Below, piece by piece: positions 24,915 through 34,240 of a DNA stretch of 64,000 nucleotides. The DNA comes from JABWBP01 sp964522165 (GTDB taxonomy: Bacteria > Calditrichota > Calditrichia > RBG-13-44-9 > J075): contig CAZFVV010000004.1 of assembly GCA_964522165.1 (NCBI GenBank), positions 1-64,000 on the forward strand. Direction: 5' to 3'. A program made the translations under genes and the position numbers. The notes below the pieces were generated by a model. It did not search any database and had not been told where the DNA came from. It saw only the letters and a program-made list of their open reading frames with translations. The number at the start of each line of letters is the position of its first letter. Position 1 is the stretch's first letter.

Positions 24915-25415
24915 ATGATCATTTTAGGAATCGACCCCGGCTTGAGCGTTACCGGTTATGGCATTATCGAAGTGCTAGACCATAAAGCCCGCTGCCGCGC
25001 TTACGGGGGAATTTACAATCGCGCAAAAGAGGCCGGGATGGCCGAAAAGTTAGAGAAAATTTACCGGGAGATTCGCGCGGTGGTGAGTCAGCACCGCCCG
25101 GCGCACTGCGCCATCGAGGAAGTTTTTTTCCATGAAAACGTGAACACGGCCATCGTAATGGGACATGCCCGGGGGGTAGCGATGTTAGCGGTGCAGCAGT
25201 CGAACGTTGAGATCTTTGAATACGCCGCGCGCGAGGTCAAAATGTCCACCGCCGGCTCCGGCGCGGCTTCCAAACAACAGGTACAGGCCATGGTTAAAAA
25301 CCTGCTGGGACTCCCGGAACTGCCCCGCCCGCAGGACGCCGCGGACGCGCTGGCGGTGGCCCTGTGCCACTTTCACCGCCTGAAGTTTCGCGGCCTGAAA
25401 GCTTCAAGGCACTAA
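24915..25415 (+). CDS. ruvC: Holliday junction endonuclease RuvC
   Basis: 166 residues, the standard length. RuvC resolves Holliday junctions after RuvAB branch migration by paired nicking. The catalytic acids are in place: Asp7 in GIDPGLSVTGYG, Glu68 in AIEEVFF, and Asp141/Asp144 in RPQDAADALAVALCH. The start ATG has no strong Shine-Dalgarno. It is followed by ruvA and ruvB on the same strand, separated by hairpin spacers rather than by overlap. Confidence 0.97.
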   Translation: MIILGIDPGLSVTGYGIIEVLDHKARCRAYGGIYNRAKEAGMAEKLEKIYREIRAVVSQHRPAHCAIEEVFFHENVNTAIVMGHARGVAMLAVQQSNVEIFEYAAREVKMSTAGSGAASKQQVQAMVKNLLGLPELPRPQDAADALAVALCHFHRLKFRGLKASRH

Positions 25416-25426
25416 GGTATTAGGAT

Positions 25427-25468
25427 ATAGGGTATAAGGTATAAGTGAACAGACGCCTTATACCCTAT
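25427..25468. repeat. ATAGGGTATAAGG word hairpin
   Basis: Perfect 13-bp arms ATAGGGTATAAGG (25427-25439) and CCTTATACCCTAT (25456-25468). The flanks (AAGGTATTAGG on the left, CCCCTAACCTT on the right) extend the pairing imperfectly. It fills the ruvC-ruvA spacer. Confidence 0.85.
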
Positions 25469-25500
25469 GACTTCATCCCCTAACCTTTGAATCGCAACGG

Positions 25501-26109
25501 ATGATCGACCGTATTTCAGGAAAGCTCATCGAAAAAACGCCTACCTATTGCGTGGTAGATTGCCAGGGAGTAGGCTACGGGCTGCACATCTCCCTGAACA
25601 CCTTTCAGCAGCTTGAAAAATACCCGGAAAACGCGTTCGTTCCCATGTACACCTATCTTCACGTGCGGGAGGATGCTTTGCAGCTTTTTGGATTTTATGA
25701 AGTTGCCGAGAGGGTAATGTTTCAAATGCTGATTTCTATTTCCGGGATCGGCCCGCGGATCGCCATCGCAGTGCTCTCCGGCAGCAGCCCCGCAGAATTA
25801 CGCGCGGCCATCGCCCGGGAAGACGTGGGAATGTTGACCCGCATTCCCGGGGTGGGGCGAAAAACCGCCCAGCGATTAATCCTGGAGTTGAAAGAAAAAA
25901 TCCAGAAGCAAAAGGATATCGAACAACTGGCCGCGATATCCGTGGTGTCGCAGGAGCAGCGTTCTAAAGTGAACGAGGCGATCCTGGCCCTCACTTCCCT
26001 GGGCTACAAACAGCAGGAAGCGCAAGCCGCCGTTGATAAAGTGGTGCGCCGGCTGGGGGATGAAATTTCCCTGGAAGAAATGATTAAAGAGGCTTTTAAA
26101 GAGGTGTAA
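25501..26109 (+). CDS. ruvA: Holliday junction branch migration protein RuvA
   Basis: 202 residues. RuvA binds four-way junctions as a tetramer and loads RuvB. The N-terminal OB-fold begins MIDRISGKLIEKTPTYCVVD. The helix-hairpin-helix region carries ISGIGPRIAIAVLSG and IPGVGRKTAQRLILELKEK. The C-terminal RuvB-contact domain (ILALTSLGYKQQEAQAAVDK) is complete. There is no deviation from the family. Confidence 0.97.
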   Translation: MIDRISGKLIEKTPTYCVVDCQGVGYGLHISLNTFQQLEKYPENAFVPMYTYLHVREDALQLFGFYEVAERVMFQMLISISGIGPRIAIAVLSGSSPAELRAAIAREDVGMLTRIPGVGRKTAQRLILELKEKIQKQKDIEQLAAISVVSQEQRSKVNEAILALTSLGYKQQEAQAAVDKVVRRLGDEISLEEMIKEAFKEV

Positions 26110-26114
26110 ATAAC

Positions 26115-26217
26115 TGCGAATTCCACCAATTAGCACGAATTGTATTTGTTGATCCCGGTTGGCCGTGAAAAAATTAGTGTAATTCGTGTAATTCGTGTAA
26201 TTCGTGGTTTAAAATGA
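26115..26217. repeat. AATTCGTG word hairpin
   Basis: GCGAATTCCACCAATTAGCACGAATT (in part) on the left is answered by AATTAGTG and three AATTCGTG copies ending in GG on the right. It fills the ruvA-ruvB spacer. Confidence 0.7.
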
Positions 26218-26226
26218 ATAATAAAA

Positions 26227-27267
26227 ATGGCAAAAGAAAAAGCACAACGCCAGAACGCGATCGACCCCTTTCCGACTTCGGAAGACCAGGCGTTCGAGTC
26301 CGCCCTGCGCCCCTCCGCATTCGATGATTTCGTCGGCCAGGCCAAGGTGGTGGAAAACCTGAAGGTGTTCATCGAAGCGGCGCGGCAGCGCGGGGAGGCG
26401 CTGGACCACGTGCTCTTGTACGGCCCGCCGGGATTGGGAAAAACTACCCTGGCCTACATCGTGGCGCACGAGTTAGCGGTGGACATCAAAACCACCTCCG
26501 GGCCGGTGTTAGACAAGGCCGGGGACCTGGCGGGGCTACTCACCAATCTCCAGGAGCGCGACGTCCTGTTCATCGATGAAATCCATCGCCTCAACAACGT
26601 GGTGGAAGAGTACCTCTACTCCGCCATGGAAGATTACAAATTGGACATCATGATCGACCGCGGGGCCAACGCCCGCAGCATCCAGATCAACCTGCCCAAA
26701 TTTACCCTGGTAGGCGCAACCACCCGCGCCGGGTTGCTCACCGCTCCCATGCGCGCCCGCTTCGGGGTGGTGTTGCGGCTGGATTATTACCGCGCGGAGG
26801 ATCTCTACCACATTATTATGCGCTCCGCCCGGCTGCTGAACGTGGCGGTGGATGAAGACGGGGCCATGGAGATCGCCCGGCGCTCCCGGGGAACGCCCCG
26901 GGTGGCCAACCGCCTGCTGCGCCGCACCCGCGACTTCGCCCAGGTGAAAGCGGAGGGGAACATTACCCGGGAAGTGGCCGACCAGGCCCTGCAAATGTTA
27001 GAAGTGGACGAGCTGGGGCTGGATGAGATGGACAAGCGCATCATCCGCACCATCATCGAGAAATATAACGGCGGCCCGGTAGGGATCAATACCATTGCGG
27101 TGGCGGTGAGCGAAGAGAGCGAAACCATCGAAGAGATCTACGAACCCTATTTGATTCAAGAGGGATTTATCAAGCGAACCCCCCGGGGGCGCGTCGCCAC
27201 GCCCCTGGCGTACGAACATTTTAATTACAGGCAGAGGAATCATGGATTTCAGCAAGAACTTTTTTGA
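26227..27267 (+). CDS. ruvB: Holliday junction branch migration ATPase RuvB
   Basis: 346 residues. The AAA+ motor drives branch migration with RuvA. Walker A GPPGLGKT (66-73) and Walker B FIDEIHRL (about 115-122) are intact. The arginine-finger region SRGTPRVANRLLRRTRDFAQ and the winged-helix C-terminus with GLDEMDKRIIRTI and GFIKRTPRGRVAT are present. Its end overlaps the most upstream possible start of queA. Confidence 0.98.
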   Translation: MAKEKAQRQNAIDPFPTSEDQAFESALRPSAFDDFVGQAKVVENLKVFIEAARQRGEALDHVLLYGPPGLGKTTLAYIVAHELAVDIKTTSGPVLDKAGDLAGLLTNLQERDVLFIDEIHRLNNVVEEYLYSAMEDYKLDIMIDRGANARSIQINLPKFTLVGATTRAGLLTAPMRARFGVVLRLDYYRAEDLYHIIMRSARLLNVAVDEDGAMEIARRSRGTPRVANRLLRRTRDFAQVKAEGNITREVADQALQMLEVDELGLDEMDKRIIRTIIEKYNGGPVGINTIAVAVSEESETIEEIYEPYLIQEGFIKRTPRGRVATPLAYEHFNYRQRNHGFQQELF

Positions 27268-28315
27268 TGACGACGGCAATATGAAATTAAAACTCTCCGA
27301 TTTTGATTATGAGCTTCCCCCGGGGTTGATCGCCCAGTATCCTTTGCCGAAGCGGGAAGAGAGCCGCATGATGGTTTTGAACCGCCAGACCCGGGAAATT
27401 CAGCACCGCAGCTTCAAAGAGGTGGGGGAATTCATCAACCCCGGCGATTGCCTGGTGGTAAACGACACCCGGGTATTCCCCGCCCGCCTGGTCGGCACCA
27501 AGGATAAAACCGGCGCAAAGGTAGAGGTATTCCTGCTGCGCAACTTAGAAAACGGCATTTGGGAAGTGATGGTCAAGCCGGCCCGCAAAGTGCGATTGGG
27601 AAACAAGATCGTATTCAGCAAAGAGTTCTTCTGCGATATCATCGACAACACCGTATCCGGGGGACGGATTATCGAAGTACACTGCAACGGAGATTTTTAC
27701 AAATCCCTGGAAGAAGTCGGGCAGATGCCTCTTCCTCCCTACATCAAACGCCAGCCGGAAGCTATCGACCGGGAGTACTACCAGACCGTGTACGCCAAGA
27801 AATTAGGAGCGGTCGCCGCGCCTACCGCGGGGCTGCACTTCACCCAGGGAATATTGGATCAACTAATAGAGAAAGGGGCCAAAATCGCTCCCGTTACCCT
27901 GCACGTGGGATTGGGAACCTTCAAACCGGTGCAGGTGGATGATATTTCCCGCCACCAGATGCAGTCCGAATACTATGATATCAGCGAAGAGTCGGCTGAA
28001 ATTATCAACAAGGCCCGGGAAGCCGGCAAAGCGCTGGTGGTGGTGGGAACTACCTGCGCCCGGGTGCTGGAGACAGTGGCGGACCGCAACGGCCTGGTGC
28101 GGCCGGGCAAGGGCTGGACCGACAAATTCATCTACCCGCCCCACCAGTTCCGGGCGGTGGACCGCCTGATCACCAATTTTCACCTGCCCCGCTCTACCCT
28201 GCTGATGCTGGTGTCTGCGTTTACCCAGCACGATTTTATGATGGAAGCCTACCGGGAGGCAATCAAAGGCTCCTACCGGTTCTTCAGTTATGGCGACGGG
28301 ATGTTGGTCCTTTAA
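27242..28315 (+). CDS. queA: S-adenosylmethionine:tRNA ribosyltransferase-isomerase QueA
   Basis: 357 residues from the ATG at 27242, which has GAGG 4 bases upstream but overlaps ruvB by 26 bases. An ATG at 27281 gives the usual MKLKLSDFDYELPPGLIAQY start but has no visible ribosome site. The enzyme transfers the ribosyl of SAM to preQ1 in tRNA to give epoxyqueuosine. Family blocks are NDTRVFPARLVGTK, AAPTAGLHFT, HVGLGTFKPV, FHLPRSTLLMLVSAF and YRFFSYGDGMLV. A ruvB-queA neighbourhood is common in bacteria. Confidence 0.96.
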   Translation: MDFSKNFFDDDGNMKLKLSDFDYELPPGLIAQYPLPKREESRMMVLNRQTREIQHRSFKEVGEFINPGDCLVVNDTRVFPARLVGTKDKTGAKVEVFLLRNLENGIWEVMVKPARKVRLGNKIVFSKEFFCDIIDNTVSGGRIIEVHCNGDFYKSLEEVGQMPLPPYIKRQPEAIDREYYQTVYAKKLGAVAAPTAGLHFTQGILDQLIEKGAKIAPVTLHVGLGTFKPVQVDDISRHQMQSEYYDISEESAEIINKAREAGKALVVVGTTCARVLETVADRNGLVRPGKGWTDKFIYPPHQFRAVDRLITNFHLPRSTLLMLVSAFTQHDFMMEAYREAIKGSYRFFSYGDGMLVL

Positions 28316-28470
28316 GAAAGTTTTGTAATCGGCCATCGGCAATTGCCAATTCGCTACCAAGTCTTCTCCCGGAAGGGATATTTTTATCCTTCCATATCGA
28401 TTCTCCTGCCTTTTTCTGCCAGAATTTGAATTTTCCCTTGATTTATTCCCTGAAACCGTCGATATTTGCA

Positions 28471-28514
28471 GTGGAGAAAAATCCACTTAATTCCATTAAA
28501 GTGGGGAATAAGGG
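28471..28514 (+). promoter_or_regulatory. Possible MraZ-binding repeats upstream of mraZ
   Basis: GTGGA (28471) and GTGGG (28501) lie before the mraZ start, with GTGGA-GAAAAA-TCCAC also forming a small hairpin. MraZ is known to bind TGGGN repeats in its own promoter in other bacteria. The spacing here is not the classical one, so the call is weak. Confidence 0.3.
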
Positions 28515-28518
28515 CGAA

Positions 28519-28959
28519 ATGAACGGGTTTTGGGGCAGCGTCAACAGCACCCTGGATAACAAAGGGCGAATCAATTTCCCCGCCAGGTTTCGCAGGAATC
28601 TTCAGCCGGAAGACGAAGATACCCTCATGCTGGTTCGCGGAACCCATCCCTGCATTGGCGTGTACCCCCTTACCTCCTGGCGTTACTTAATCGAAGACCT
28701 CCGGCGAAAGGTGCAAACGGAGCGGGAGTTCGGGCTGATCTCCCGGCGGCTGATGTACCAGGCCGGGGAGCAGAAGATCGATAAACAGGGGCGTTTGAAC
28801 CTCAGCGCCGATTTGATCGAATACGCCAACCTGGACAGCGACATTTTGATCGTCGGCTACCAGAACAAACTCGAAATTTGGAACCCGGACAAATACCAGC
28901 AATTTGTGGAGGCGACCGAAACGGATTACCAGAACATCGTTCGGGACTTGGATATCTAA
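28519..28959 (+). CDS. mraZ: MraZ, SpoVT/AbrB-like regulator of the dcw cluster
   Basis: 146 residues from the ATG at 28519, chosen because AAGGG precedes it and the product then has the family length; the frame is open from 28426. Two AbrB-like halves are visible, each with a DxxGR motif: STLDNKGRINFPARFR and QKIDKQGRLNLSADLIEY. MraZ is a nucleoid-associated repressor of division and cell-wall genes and is normally the first gene of dcw. Here it also opens the cluster, 200 bases after queA. Confidence 0.95.
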   Translation: MNGFWGSVNSTLDNKGRINFPARFRRNLQPEDEDTLMLVRGTHPCIGVYPLTSWRYLIEDLRRKVQTEREFGLISRRLMYQAGEQKIDKQGRLNLSADLIEYANLDSDILIVGYQNKLEIWNPDKYQQFVEATETDYQNIVRDLDI

Positions 28960-28978
28960 CCTTGCAGGGATCGCAGGC

Positions 28979-29929
28979 ATGGAAAAGGAATTTCACCAGC
29001 CGGCGCTGGCAAAGCCGGTGATAGAGTACCTGGTTCATAATCAGGAAGGGGTGTATGTTGATTGCACGCTTGGGGGCGGCGGGCATAGTTATGCAATTCT
29101 GGAACGGACTTCTCCCCGCGCGTTTTTAATCGGAATCGACGCCGACCCTGAAGCGATAGAATATGCCGCACAAAGATTGAGCCGCTTCTCCAACAAGTAC
29201 CTGCAACAGGCTTTTTTCGACCGGTTGGAAGTGGTATTGCACGAAGCCGGGAAGTATCCGGTGGACGGCGTTCTCTACGACCTGGGTATTTCTTCTTTCC
29301 AGGTGGATGAAGAGCGCCGCGGGTTCAGTTACCAAAGCGAGGGGCCTCTGGATATGCGCTTTGATCCGCGGCAGAAAATTACCGCAGCAATTGTGCTGAA
29401 CGATTATTCGCAAGAGGAAATCGGGCGAATAATCCGGGAATTCGGGGAAGAGCGGCACTGGCGGGCCATCGCCCGGGAAATCGCCCGCCGCCGGGAAACC
29501 GCGGAATTCCGCTCCTCCGGTGATCTGGCAACAATCGTGCGCTCGGTAGTGGGCGAGCGCTTTTTGAATAAATCCCTGGCGCGGGTGTTCCAGGCGGTCC
29601 GGATCGAAGTGAACCGGGAGCTGGAGCGCCTGCGCGCCTCGCTGGAGGCGGCTTTTACCATGTTGAAGCAGGGGGGGAGGCTGGTGGTGATCAGTTATCA
29701 CTCCTTAGAAGACCGTATCGTCAAAGAATTTTTCCGGGAAAAATACCAAAGCTGTATTTGCCCCCCGGAGCTGCCCGCCTGCGTTTGCAACAAGGTTCGG
29801 GAAATGGAAATTTTAACCCGCCGGCCCCTGTTGCCGGACGAGGATGAAATCCGCGCCAATCCCCGGTCGCGCAGCGCCAAACTGCGGGCGGCGGAGAAGA
29901 TCGTACCCTATCGGGAAGGCCAGGAGTAA
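28979..29929 (+). CDS. rsmH: 16S rRNA (cytosine1402-N4)-methyltransferase RsmH
   Basis: 316 residues from the ATG at 28979; the frame is open further upstream but overlaps mraZ. The SAM-binding motif is DCTLGGGGHSYAIL, and GIDADPEAIEYAA follows. Substrate-domain blocks are GVLYDLGISSFQVDEERRGF, RVFQAVRIEVNREL and ISYHSLEDRIVKEFF. The C-terminal basic stretch NPRSRSAKLRAAE is typical. It is the second gene of the dcw cluster. ftsL starts directly after its stop. Confidence 0.97.
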   Translation: MEKEFHQPALAKPVIEYLVHNQEGVYVDCTLGGGGHSYAILERTSPRAFLIGIDADPEAIEYAAQRLSRFSNKYLQQAFFDRLEVVLHEAGKYPVDGVLYDLGISSFQVDEERRGFSYQSEGPLDMRFDPRQKITAAIVLNDYSQEEIGRIIREFGEERHWRAIAREIARRRETAEFRSSGDLATIVRSVVGERFLNKSLARVFQAVRIEVNRELERLRASLEAAFTMLKQGGRLVVISYHSLEDRIVKEFFREKYQSCICPPELPACVCNKVREMEILTRRPLLPDEDEIRANPRSRSAKLRAAEKIVPYREGQE

Positions 29930-29930
29930 C

Positions 29931-30419
29931 GTGAAACGCCCTCGCGCTAAAATTATGCCCAAAACCGCCCCGGGCAAATCCAAAGTTCTGCGGGAGCCGA
30001 AACGGCCGGAAGCGCCCCGGAAAAAACCGGCGGAAAAGCAGCGGCGCTCCCCCGCCCGGGCGGAACGAAATACCTACTATCTCCGGCAGGGGGTGCAGCA
30101 GGCGCTTTACGTGGTAACGGTTTTTTTGGCGCTGATCCTGCTCAGCCTGGCGTTTTTGCTCTATCAATGGAAAGATTATAAAATTGTCGAATTCACCAAG
30201 GATATTCAAAAACTAAAATCGGAAGTCCTGCGGCTGGAGAGCGAAGTGAGCCGTAACCAGGCGCAGGTCAATTCCCGGTTGACCAAATACCACCGGGTCG
30301 CGCAAATCTCCGGTGAAAAATTGGGCTTGAAGCCCACGGTTGAAGAACCGCTGATCTTTAAAGTCGATAAAAAAAGCTGGCGCTACTATGTTGGAAAAGA
30401 CCGGCAGGCGGATCAATAA
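29931..30419 (+). CDS. ftsL: FtsL-like division protein
   Basis: 162 residues from a GTG at 29931 with AGGAG 4 bases upstream. The cytoplasmic tail is long, about 55 residues, and very basic, rich in Lys, Arg and Pro. One membrane helix follows (VVTVFLALILLSLAFLLYQW), then a periplasmic coiled coil (IQKLKSEVLRLESEVSRNQ). This is the FtsL/DivIC layout; identity rests on topology and position between rsmH and ftsI because the family is poorly conserved in sequence. The end overlaps ftsI by 32 bases. Confidence 0.82.
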   Translation: MKRPRAKIMPKTAPGKSKVLREPKRPEAPRKKPAEKQRRSPARAERNTYYLRQGVQQALYVVTVFLALILLSLAFLLYQWKDYKIVEFTKDIQKLKSEVLRLESEVSRNQAQVNSRLTKYHRVAQISGEKLGLKPTVEEPLIFKVDKKSWRYYVGKDRQADQ

Positions 30420-32562
30420 AACCGCCCGACCAAAATCATCCCCCCCGCTTCCCCACTACCGCCTGGTGGTGTTAGGGATTTTTTGGATATTGGGATTGCT
30501 GCTGGTGGTGATCAAGCTGGCTATTATCCAGGTTTTTTCTCATGGGAAGTATGAAAAAATCGCCCGGGGGCAGATGGAAAACCGCCTGGTGCTGCCGGCG
30601 CAGCGGGGAAATATTCTCGATCGCAACGGCCAGGTGATGGCCACGGATTTGATCTATTATTCCCTGGCGGTTCGCCCCAGGCTGCTGAAAAATCCGGAAA
30701 GCAACGCCCGGAAAATTGCCGATCTCATCCAGCAGTCGCGCAACAGCGTGCTGCAAAAAGTGCGAACCAACAAGCCGTTTGTGTACCTGGCGCATCGTTT
30801 GACGCCGGAAACTGCGGAAAAAATCCGCGCCCTCAAACTACAGGGGGTCATCCTGGAGAAAAAATTCAGCCGCTACTATCCTTACGGCCAGACCGGGGCG
30901 CACCTGCTCGGCTACTGCGATTTTGATAACCACGCCAAAGCCGGCCTGGAGATGGGCTATGATGAATTTCTCAAAGGGACTCCCGGCTGGTCGATCTACC
31001 TGCGCGACGCCCTGGGCAACCAGTTCCCCAACCTGGATTTCCCCGCCTCCGAGCCGGTGAACGGAATGCACCTCGAAACCACCATCGACGTGGTGTACCA
31101 GGGCATTTTAGATGAAGAAGTGAAAAAAGCGGTGGAAGCCCACCAGGCCGGCAGCGGTTCGGCCATTTTAATGAACCCGCTCACCGGGGAAGTGTTAGGA
31201 ATGGCCAATTACCCGGGCTACAATCCTAACGAGTACAACCGCTACTCCATGGAGCGCTACCTGAACCGCGCCATCATCGACCTCTACGAACCCGGCTCGA
31301 CCTTCAAAATGGTTTCCCTGGCCCTGTGCTTAGAACAATTGCACTTAGATATGCAAAACGAAGTGATTTTCTGTGAAAACGGCTCCTACCTCATGGCGCA
31401 AAAGGTCATTAAAGACCACCAGCGCTACGGGAATTTGACCGCCCGGCAGGTGTTCGAGAATTCCAGCAATATCGGGGTGATCAAGCTTTCCAAACGCTTC
31501 AAAGCGCCGGCATTTTACCGTTACGCCCGCGATTTCGGCTTCGGGGCGCCCACCGGCATCGACCTGCCCGCGGAAGCCGGGGGCATTTTGCACAAACCGG
31601 CGGAATACTCCCGCCACTCCCTTTCATTTATGAGCATCGGATACGAGGTGGCGGTGACGCCCCTGCAGATTGTCAGCGCCTACGCCGCCGTCGCCAATGA
31701 AGGCCGGTTGATGCAGCCTTACCTGGTGCGCCGGGTAGTGGATTCTAAAGGGAAAGAACATAAAGAATATCGCCCCCGGCCGATCCGCGAGGTCGTTTCC
31801 CCGGAGACCGCCCGGCAGATGAAAGCCATCCTTCAAGGAGTGGTAGAAAACGGAACCGGGAAAAACGCGCGCATCGAGGGCGTCAGCATCGCCGGCAAAA
31901 CCGGTACCGCCCAGAAGTTAGATCGCAATACCAACACCTTTTCATCCAACAGCCACATCGCTTCCTTTGTGGGATTTTTCCCCGTGGAAGCGCCCCGCTT
32001 TGTGCTGCTGGTGGTGATCAATAACCCGCGCCTCGGTTACTACGGCAGCCAGGTGGCGGCGCCGGCTTTTCGCAATATTGCCCAGCGGATTATCGGCCTG
32101 CCCCAAAATGATCTGCCCCAATGGGACCGGCCGGGAGAGCCGGAAGAGAAGAAATCTGCCAGCGTGGTTTACGCCCGGGCAGATTTGCCGGAAGTGAAAA
32201 ATGTGATGCCGGCCCTGGAGGGTCTGGCCGTCAATAAAGCCTCCCGGATGCTGAAGAAGAAGGAGGTCGAATACGAGATCGTCGGCAAGGGGGAGACGGT
32301 CTATCGCCAGGAGCCTTCCGCATACACCCCCCTGAGCGGGAAGGAAAAGGTGCGCCTGTTTACCGAAGCCGCCGGCGATCCCCGGCGCGCGCTGATGCCC
32401 CGGGTGACCGGCCTGACCTTGAAGGAGGCGCTGCAAGTGCTCTCCACCTGGGATATCCCCGTGGAAGTAGAAGGCAGTGGAGTGGTGGTAAGGCAGCTGC
32501 CGGGCGCGGGGCAGCGGATGCAGCAAAACACAAAAGTAAAGTTAGTGTGTAACCCGACATGA
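30388..32562 (+). CDS. ftsI: Penicillin-binding protein (FtsI/PBP3, SpoVD-like) with two PASTA domains
   Basis: 724 residues; the septal transpeptidase. One N-terminal membrane helix (LVVLGIFWILGLLLVVIKLA). The dimerisation domain begins LPAQRGNILDRNGQVMATD. Transpeptidase motifs are SXXK at Ser304 (PGSTFKM), SSN and KTG (GKTGTAQ). The C-terminus has two PASTA-like repeats (MPALEGLAVNKASRMLKKKE and PRVTGLTLKEALQVLSTWD). Proteobacterial FtsI has none, and one or two are usual in SpoVD-type and FCB proteins. PASTA domains bind muropeptides or the nascent wall. It overlaps murE by ATGA. Confidence 0.95.
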   Translation: MLEKTGRRINKTARPKSSPPLPHYRLVVLGIFWILGLLLVVIKLAIIQVFSHGKYEKIARGQMENRLVLPAQRGNILDRNGQVMATDLIYYSLAVRPRLLKNPESNARKIADLIQQSRNSVLQKVRTNKPFVYLAHRLTPETAEKIRALKLQGVILEKKFSRYYPYGQTGAHLLGYCDFDNHAKAGLEMGYDEFLKGTPGWSIYLRDALGNQFPNLDFPASEPVNGMHLETTIDVVYQGILDEEVKKAVEAHQAGSGSAILMNPLTGEVLGMANYPGYNPNEYNRYSMERYLNRAIIDLYEPGSTFKMVSLALCLEQLHLDMQNEVIFCENGSYLMAQKVIKDHQRYGNLTARQVFENSSNIGVIKLSKRFKAPAFYRYARDFGFGAPTGIDLPAEAGGILHKPAEYSRHSLSFMSIGYEVAVTPLQIVSAYAAVANEGRLMQPYLVRRVVDSKGKEHKEYRPRPIREVVSPETARQMKAILQGVVENGTGKNARIEGVSIAGKTGTAQKLDRNTNTFSSNSHIASFVGFFPVEAPRFVLLVVINNPRLGYYGSQVAAPAFRNIAQRIIGLPQNDLPQWDRPGEPEEKKSASVVYARADLPEVKNVMPALEGLAVNKASRMLKKKEVEYEIVGKGETVYRQEPSAYTPLSGKEKVRLFTEAAGDPRRALMPRVTGLTLKEALQVLSTWDIPVEVEGSGVVVRQLPGAGQRMQQNTKVKLVCNPT

Positions 32563-34016
32563 AACGCATCTCCGAAATCATGGGGGACCTGCCGGTAATC
32601 AGCACGCGGGGAGACCTCTCCACCATCGTGCGGGATATTCAGTACGACTCCCGCAAAGTGGCGAAGGAGGATATTTTTATTGCCATTCGCGGGCTGCGGC
32701 AGAATGGGCATCGCTTTATTCAACAGGTGTATGAGCGGGGTTGCCGGGCTTTCATCGTGGAAGAAATGCCCGCCATAGAAGACGCGGTGATCGTGCAGGT
32801 GAAAGATACCCGGCGCTGGCTGCCCTTCATTGCCCGCAATTTTTACGAAAACGCCGTGGATGAATTGCAAATCGTGGGAATCACCGGCACTAACGGCAAA
32901 ACCACCACCGCCTACCTGCTGCACTCGATTTTGCAGGAGGCGAGCTGGAAGCCGGGATTGATCAGCACCGTGGAAAGAATCATTGGGGAGCAGCGCACCC
33001 CCTCGGAGCGCACCACCCCGGAGTCGCTGGATTTGCACCGCACCTTTTACGACATGCACCGCCAGGGGCACAAGAGCGTGGTGATGGAGGTCTCTTCCCA
33101 CGCCCTGGCGCTGCACCGCACCGACGGGGTGCCCTTCCGGGCGGCGGTGTTCACCAATTTGGGGCACGATCACCTGGATTTCCACAAAACCATGGAGAAA
33201 TACTTTTTAGCGAAAAAAAAACTCTTTGACAGCTTGCAGGAGAACGACCGCGCGGTGGTAAACCTGGATGATCCTTACAGCCGGCGCATCCTGCAAAGCA
33301 CCAAAGGCGACGCGTTTAGCTATTCGCTCTTCGATCCCGAAGCGACGGTGCGGCTGAAATCCTACCAGCTGCTCTCCGAGGGCATGTCCGTGACCCTGGC
33401 GACGCCTGCCGGGGAGATGTTTTTCACCACCGCGCTGGTGGGGCGGTTCAATATTTACAATTTGATGGCCGCGGCGACCGCGGCAATCTCCTTAGGATTG
33501 TTGGAAGAATACATTACCCGGGGGATCGAAAAACTTGGCAGGGTTCCCGGGCGCAGCGAGAAATATCTCTCCGCCCGGGGATACCGGGTCTATATCGACT
33601 ACGCCCATTCCCCGGACGCGCTGCAGCGGATGTTGGAAGCGCTGCTGGAATTCAAGCCTCCCCGCCTCACCGTGGTGTTCGGCTGCGGGGGGGAGCGCGA
33701 CGCGGAAAAACGCCCGCGCATGGGGAAAATTGCCGAGGATTACGCCGACCGGGTCATTTTGACCAACGACAATCCCCGCGGCGAAGACCCGGAAAAGATT
33801 TTGGAGCAAATTCAAAGCGGTATTTACGACCGGGGAAAGGTGCAGGTGATCCCGGATCGCCGCGCCGCCATCGAAACCGCGCTGAAGCAGGCGCGCAAAA
33901 ATGAAATTATCTTAATTGCCGGAAAGGGGCACGAGACCTACCAGGAATTTGCTGGCAAGAGAATCCACTTCGACGACCATGAAGTGGTAGAACAGTTTCT
34001 GACAAAGGAGTCTTAA
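32559..34016 (+). CDS. murE: UDP-MurNAc-tripeptide synthetase MurE (meso-DAP specific)
   Basis: 485 residues. Adds the third amino acid of the peptidoglycan stem. ATP-binding GITGTNGKTTTAYLL is intact, as are the mur-ligase blocks MEVSSHALALHR and VYIDYAHSPDALQRML. Residues 404-407 are DNPR, the motif that selects meso-diaminopimelate rather than lysine, consistent with a Gram-negative wall. Its ATGA start overlap with ftsI suggests translational coupling. A long repeat spacer follows. Confidence 0.97.
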   Translation: MKRISEIMGDLPVISTRGDLSTIVRDIQYDSRKVAKEDIFIAIRGLRQNGHRFIQQVYERGCRAFIVEEMPAIEDAVIVQVKDTRRWLPFIARNFYENAVDELQIVGITGTNGKTTTAYLLHSILQEASWKPGLISTVERIIGEQRTPSERTTPESLDLHRTFYDMHRQGHKSVVMEVSSHALALHRTDGVPFRAAVFTNLGHDHLDFHKTMEKYFLAKKKLFDSLQENDRAVVNLDDPYSRRILQSTKGDAFSYSLFDPEATVRLKSYQLLSEGMSVTLATPAGEMFFTTALVGRFNIYNLMAAATAAISLGLLEEYITRGIEKLGRVPGRSEKYLSARGYRVYIDYAHSPDALQRMLEALLEFKPPRLTVVFGCGGERDAEKRPRMGKIAEDYADRVILTNDNPRGEDPEKILEQIQSGIYDRGKVQVIPDRRAAIETALKQARKNEIILIAGKGHETYQEFAGKRIHFDDHEVVEQFLTKES

Positions 34017-34205
34017 GGTGCAATAGTGTTCATGTGTTATGGTGTTTTAGTCACGAAAACACTATAACACCAAAACACTAAATTCCCGGCCTTTTCCGGC
34101 CCTCTCCTGTCAACCCGCACGGTGGGGATGCCTTCGGGAGGGGGCCGGAAAGGGTTTCGCGGGTATAATTACCAATTGGCAATTGCCAATTGCCAATTGG
34201 TAATT
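34017..34205. repeat. Three stacked hairpins between murE and murF
   Basis: First, an AGTGTTCATGTGTTATGGTGTTTTAG-type (in part) word arm answered by AACACTATAACACCAAAACAC (34022-34081). Second, a 17-18 bp stem, CCTTTTCCGGCC... at 34090-34107 with GGAGGGGGCCGGAAAGG at 34137-34153. Third, a perfect 39-base palindrome at 34167-34205 with 19-base arms made of AATTGGCAATTG words. No T-run follows any stem. Confidence 0.85.
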
Positions 34206-34240
34206 AAAAAAAATATCAGCCGGGTTGAGCGCGGTGAGCC

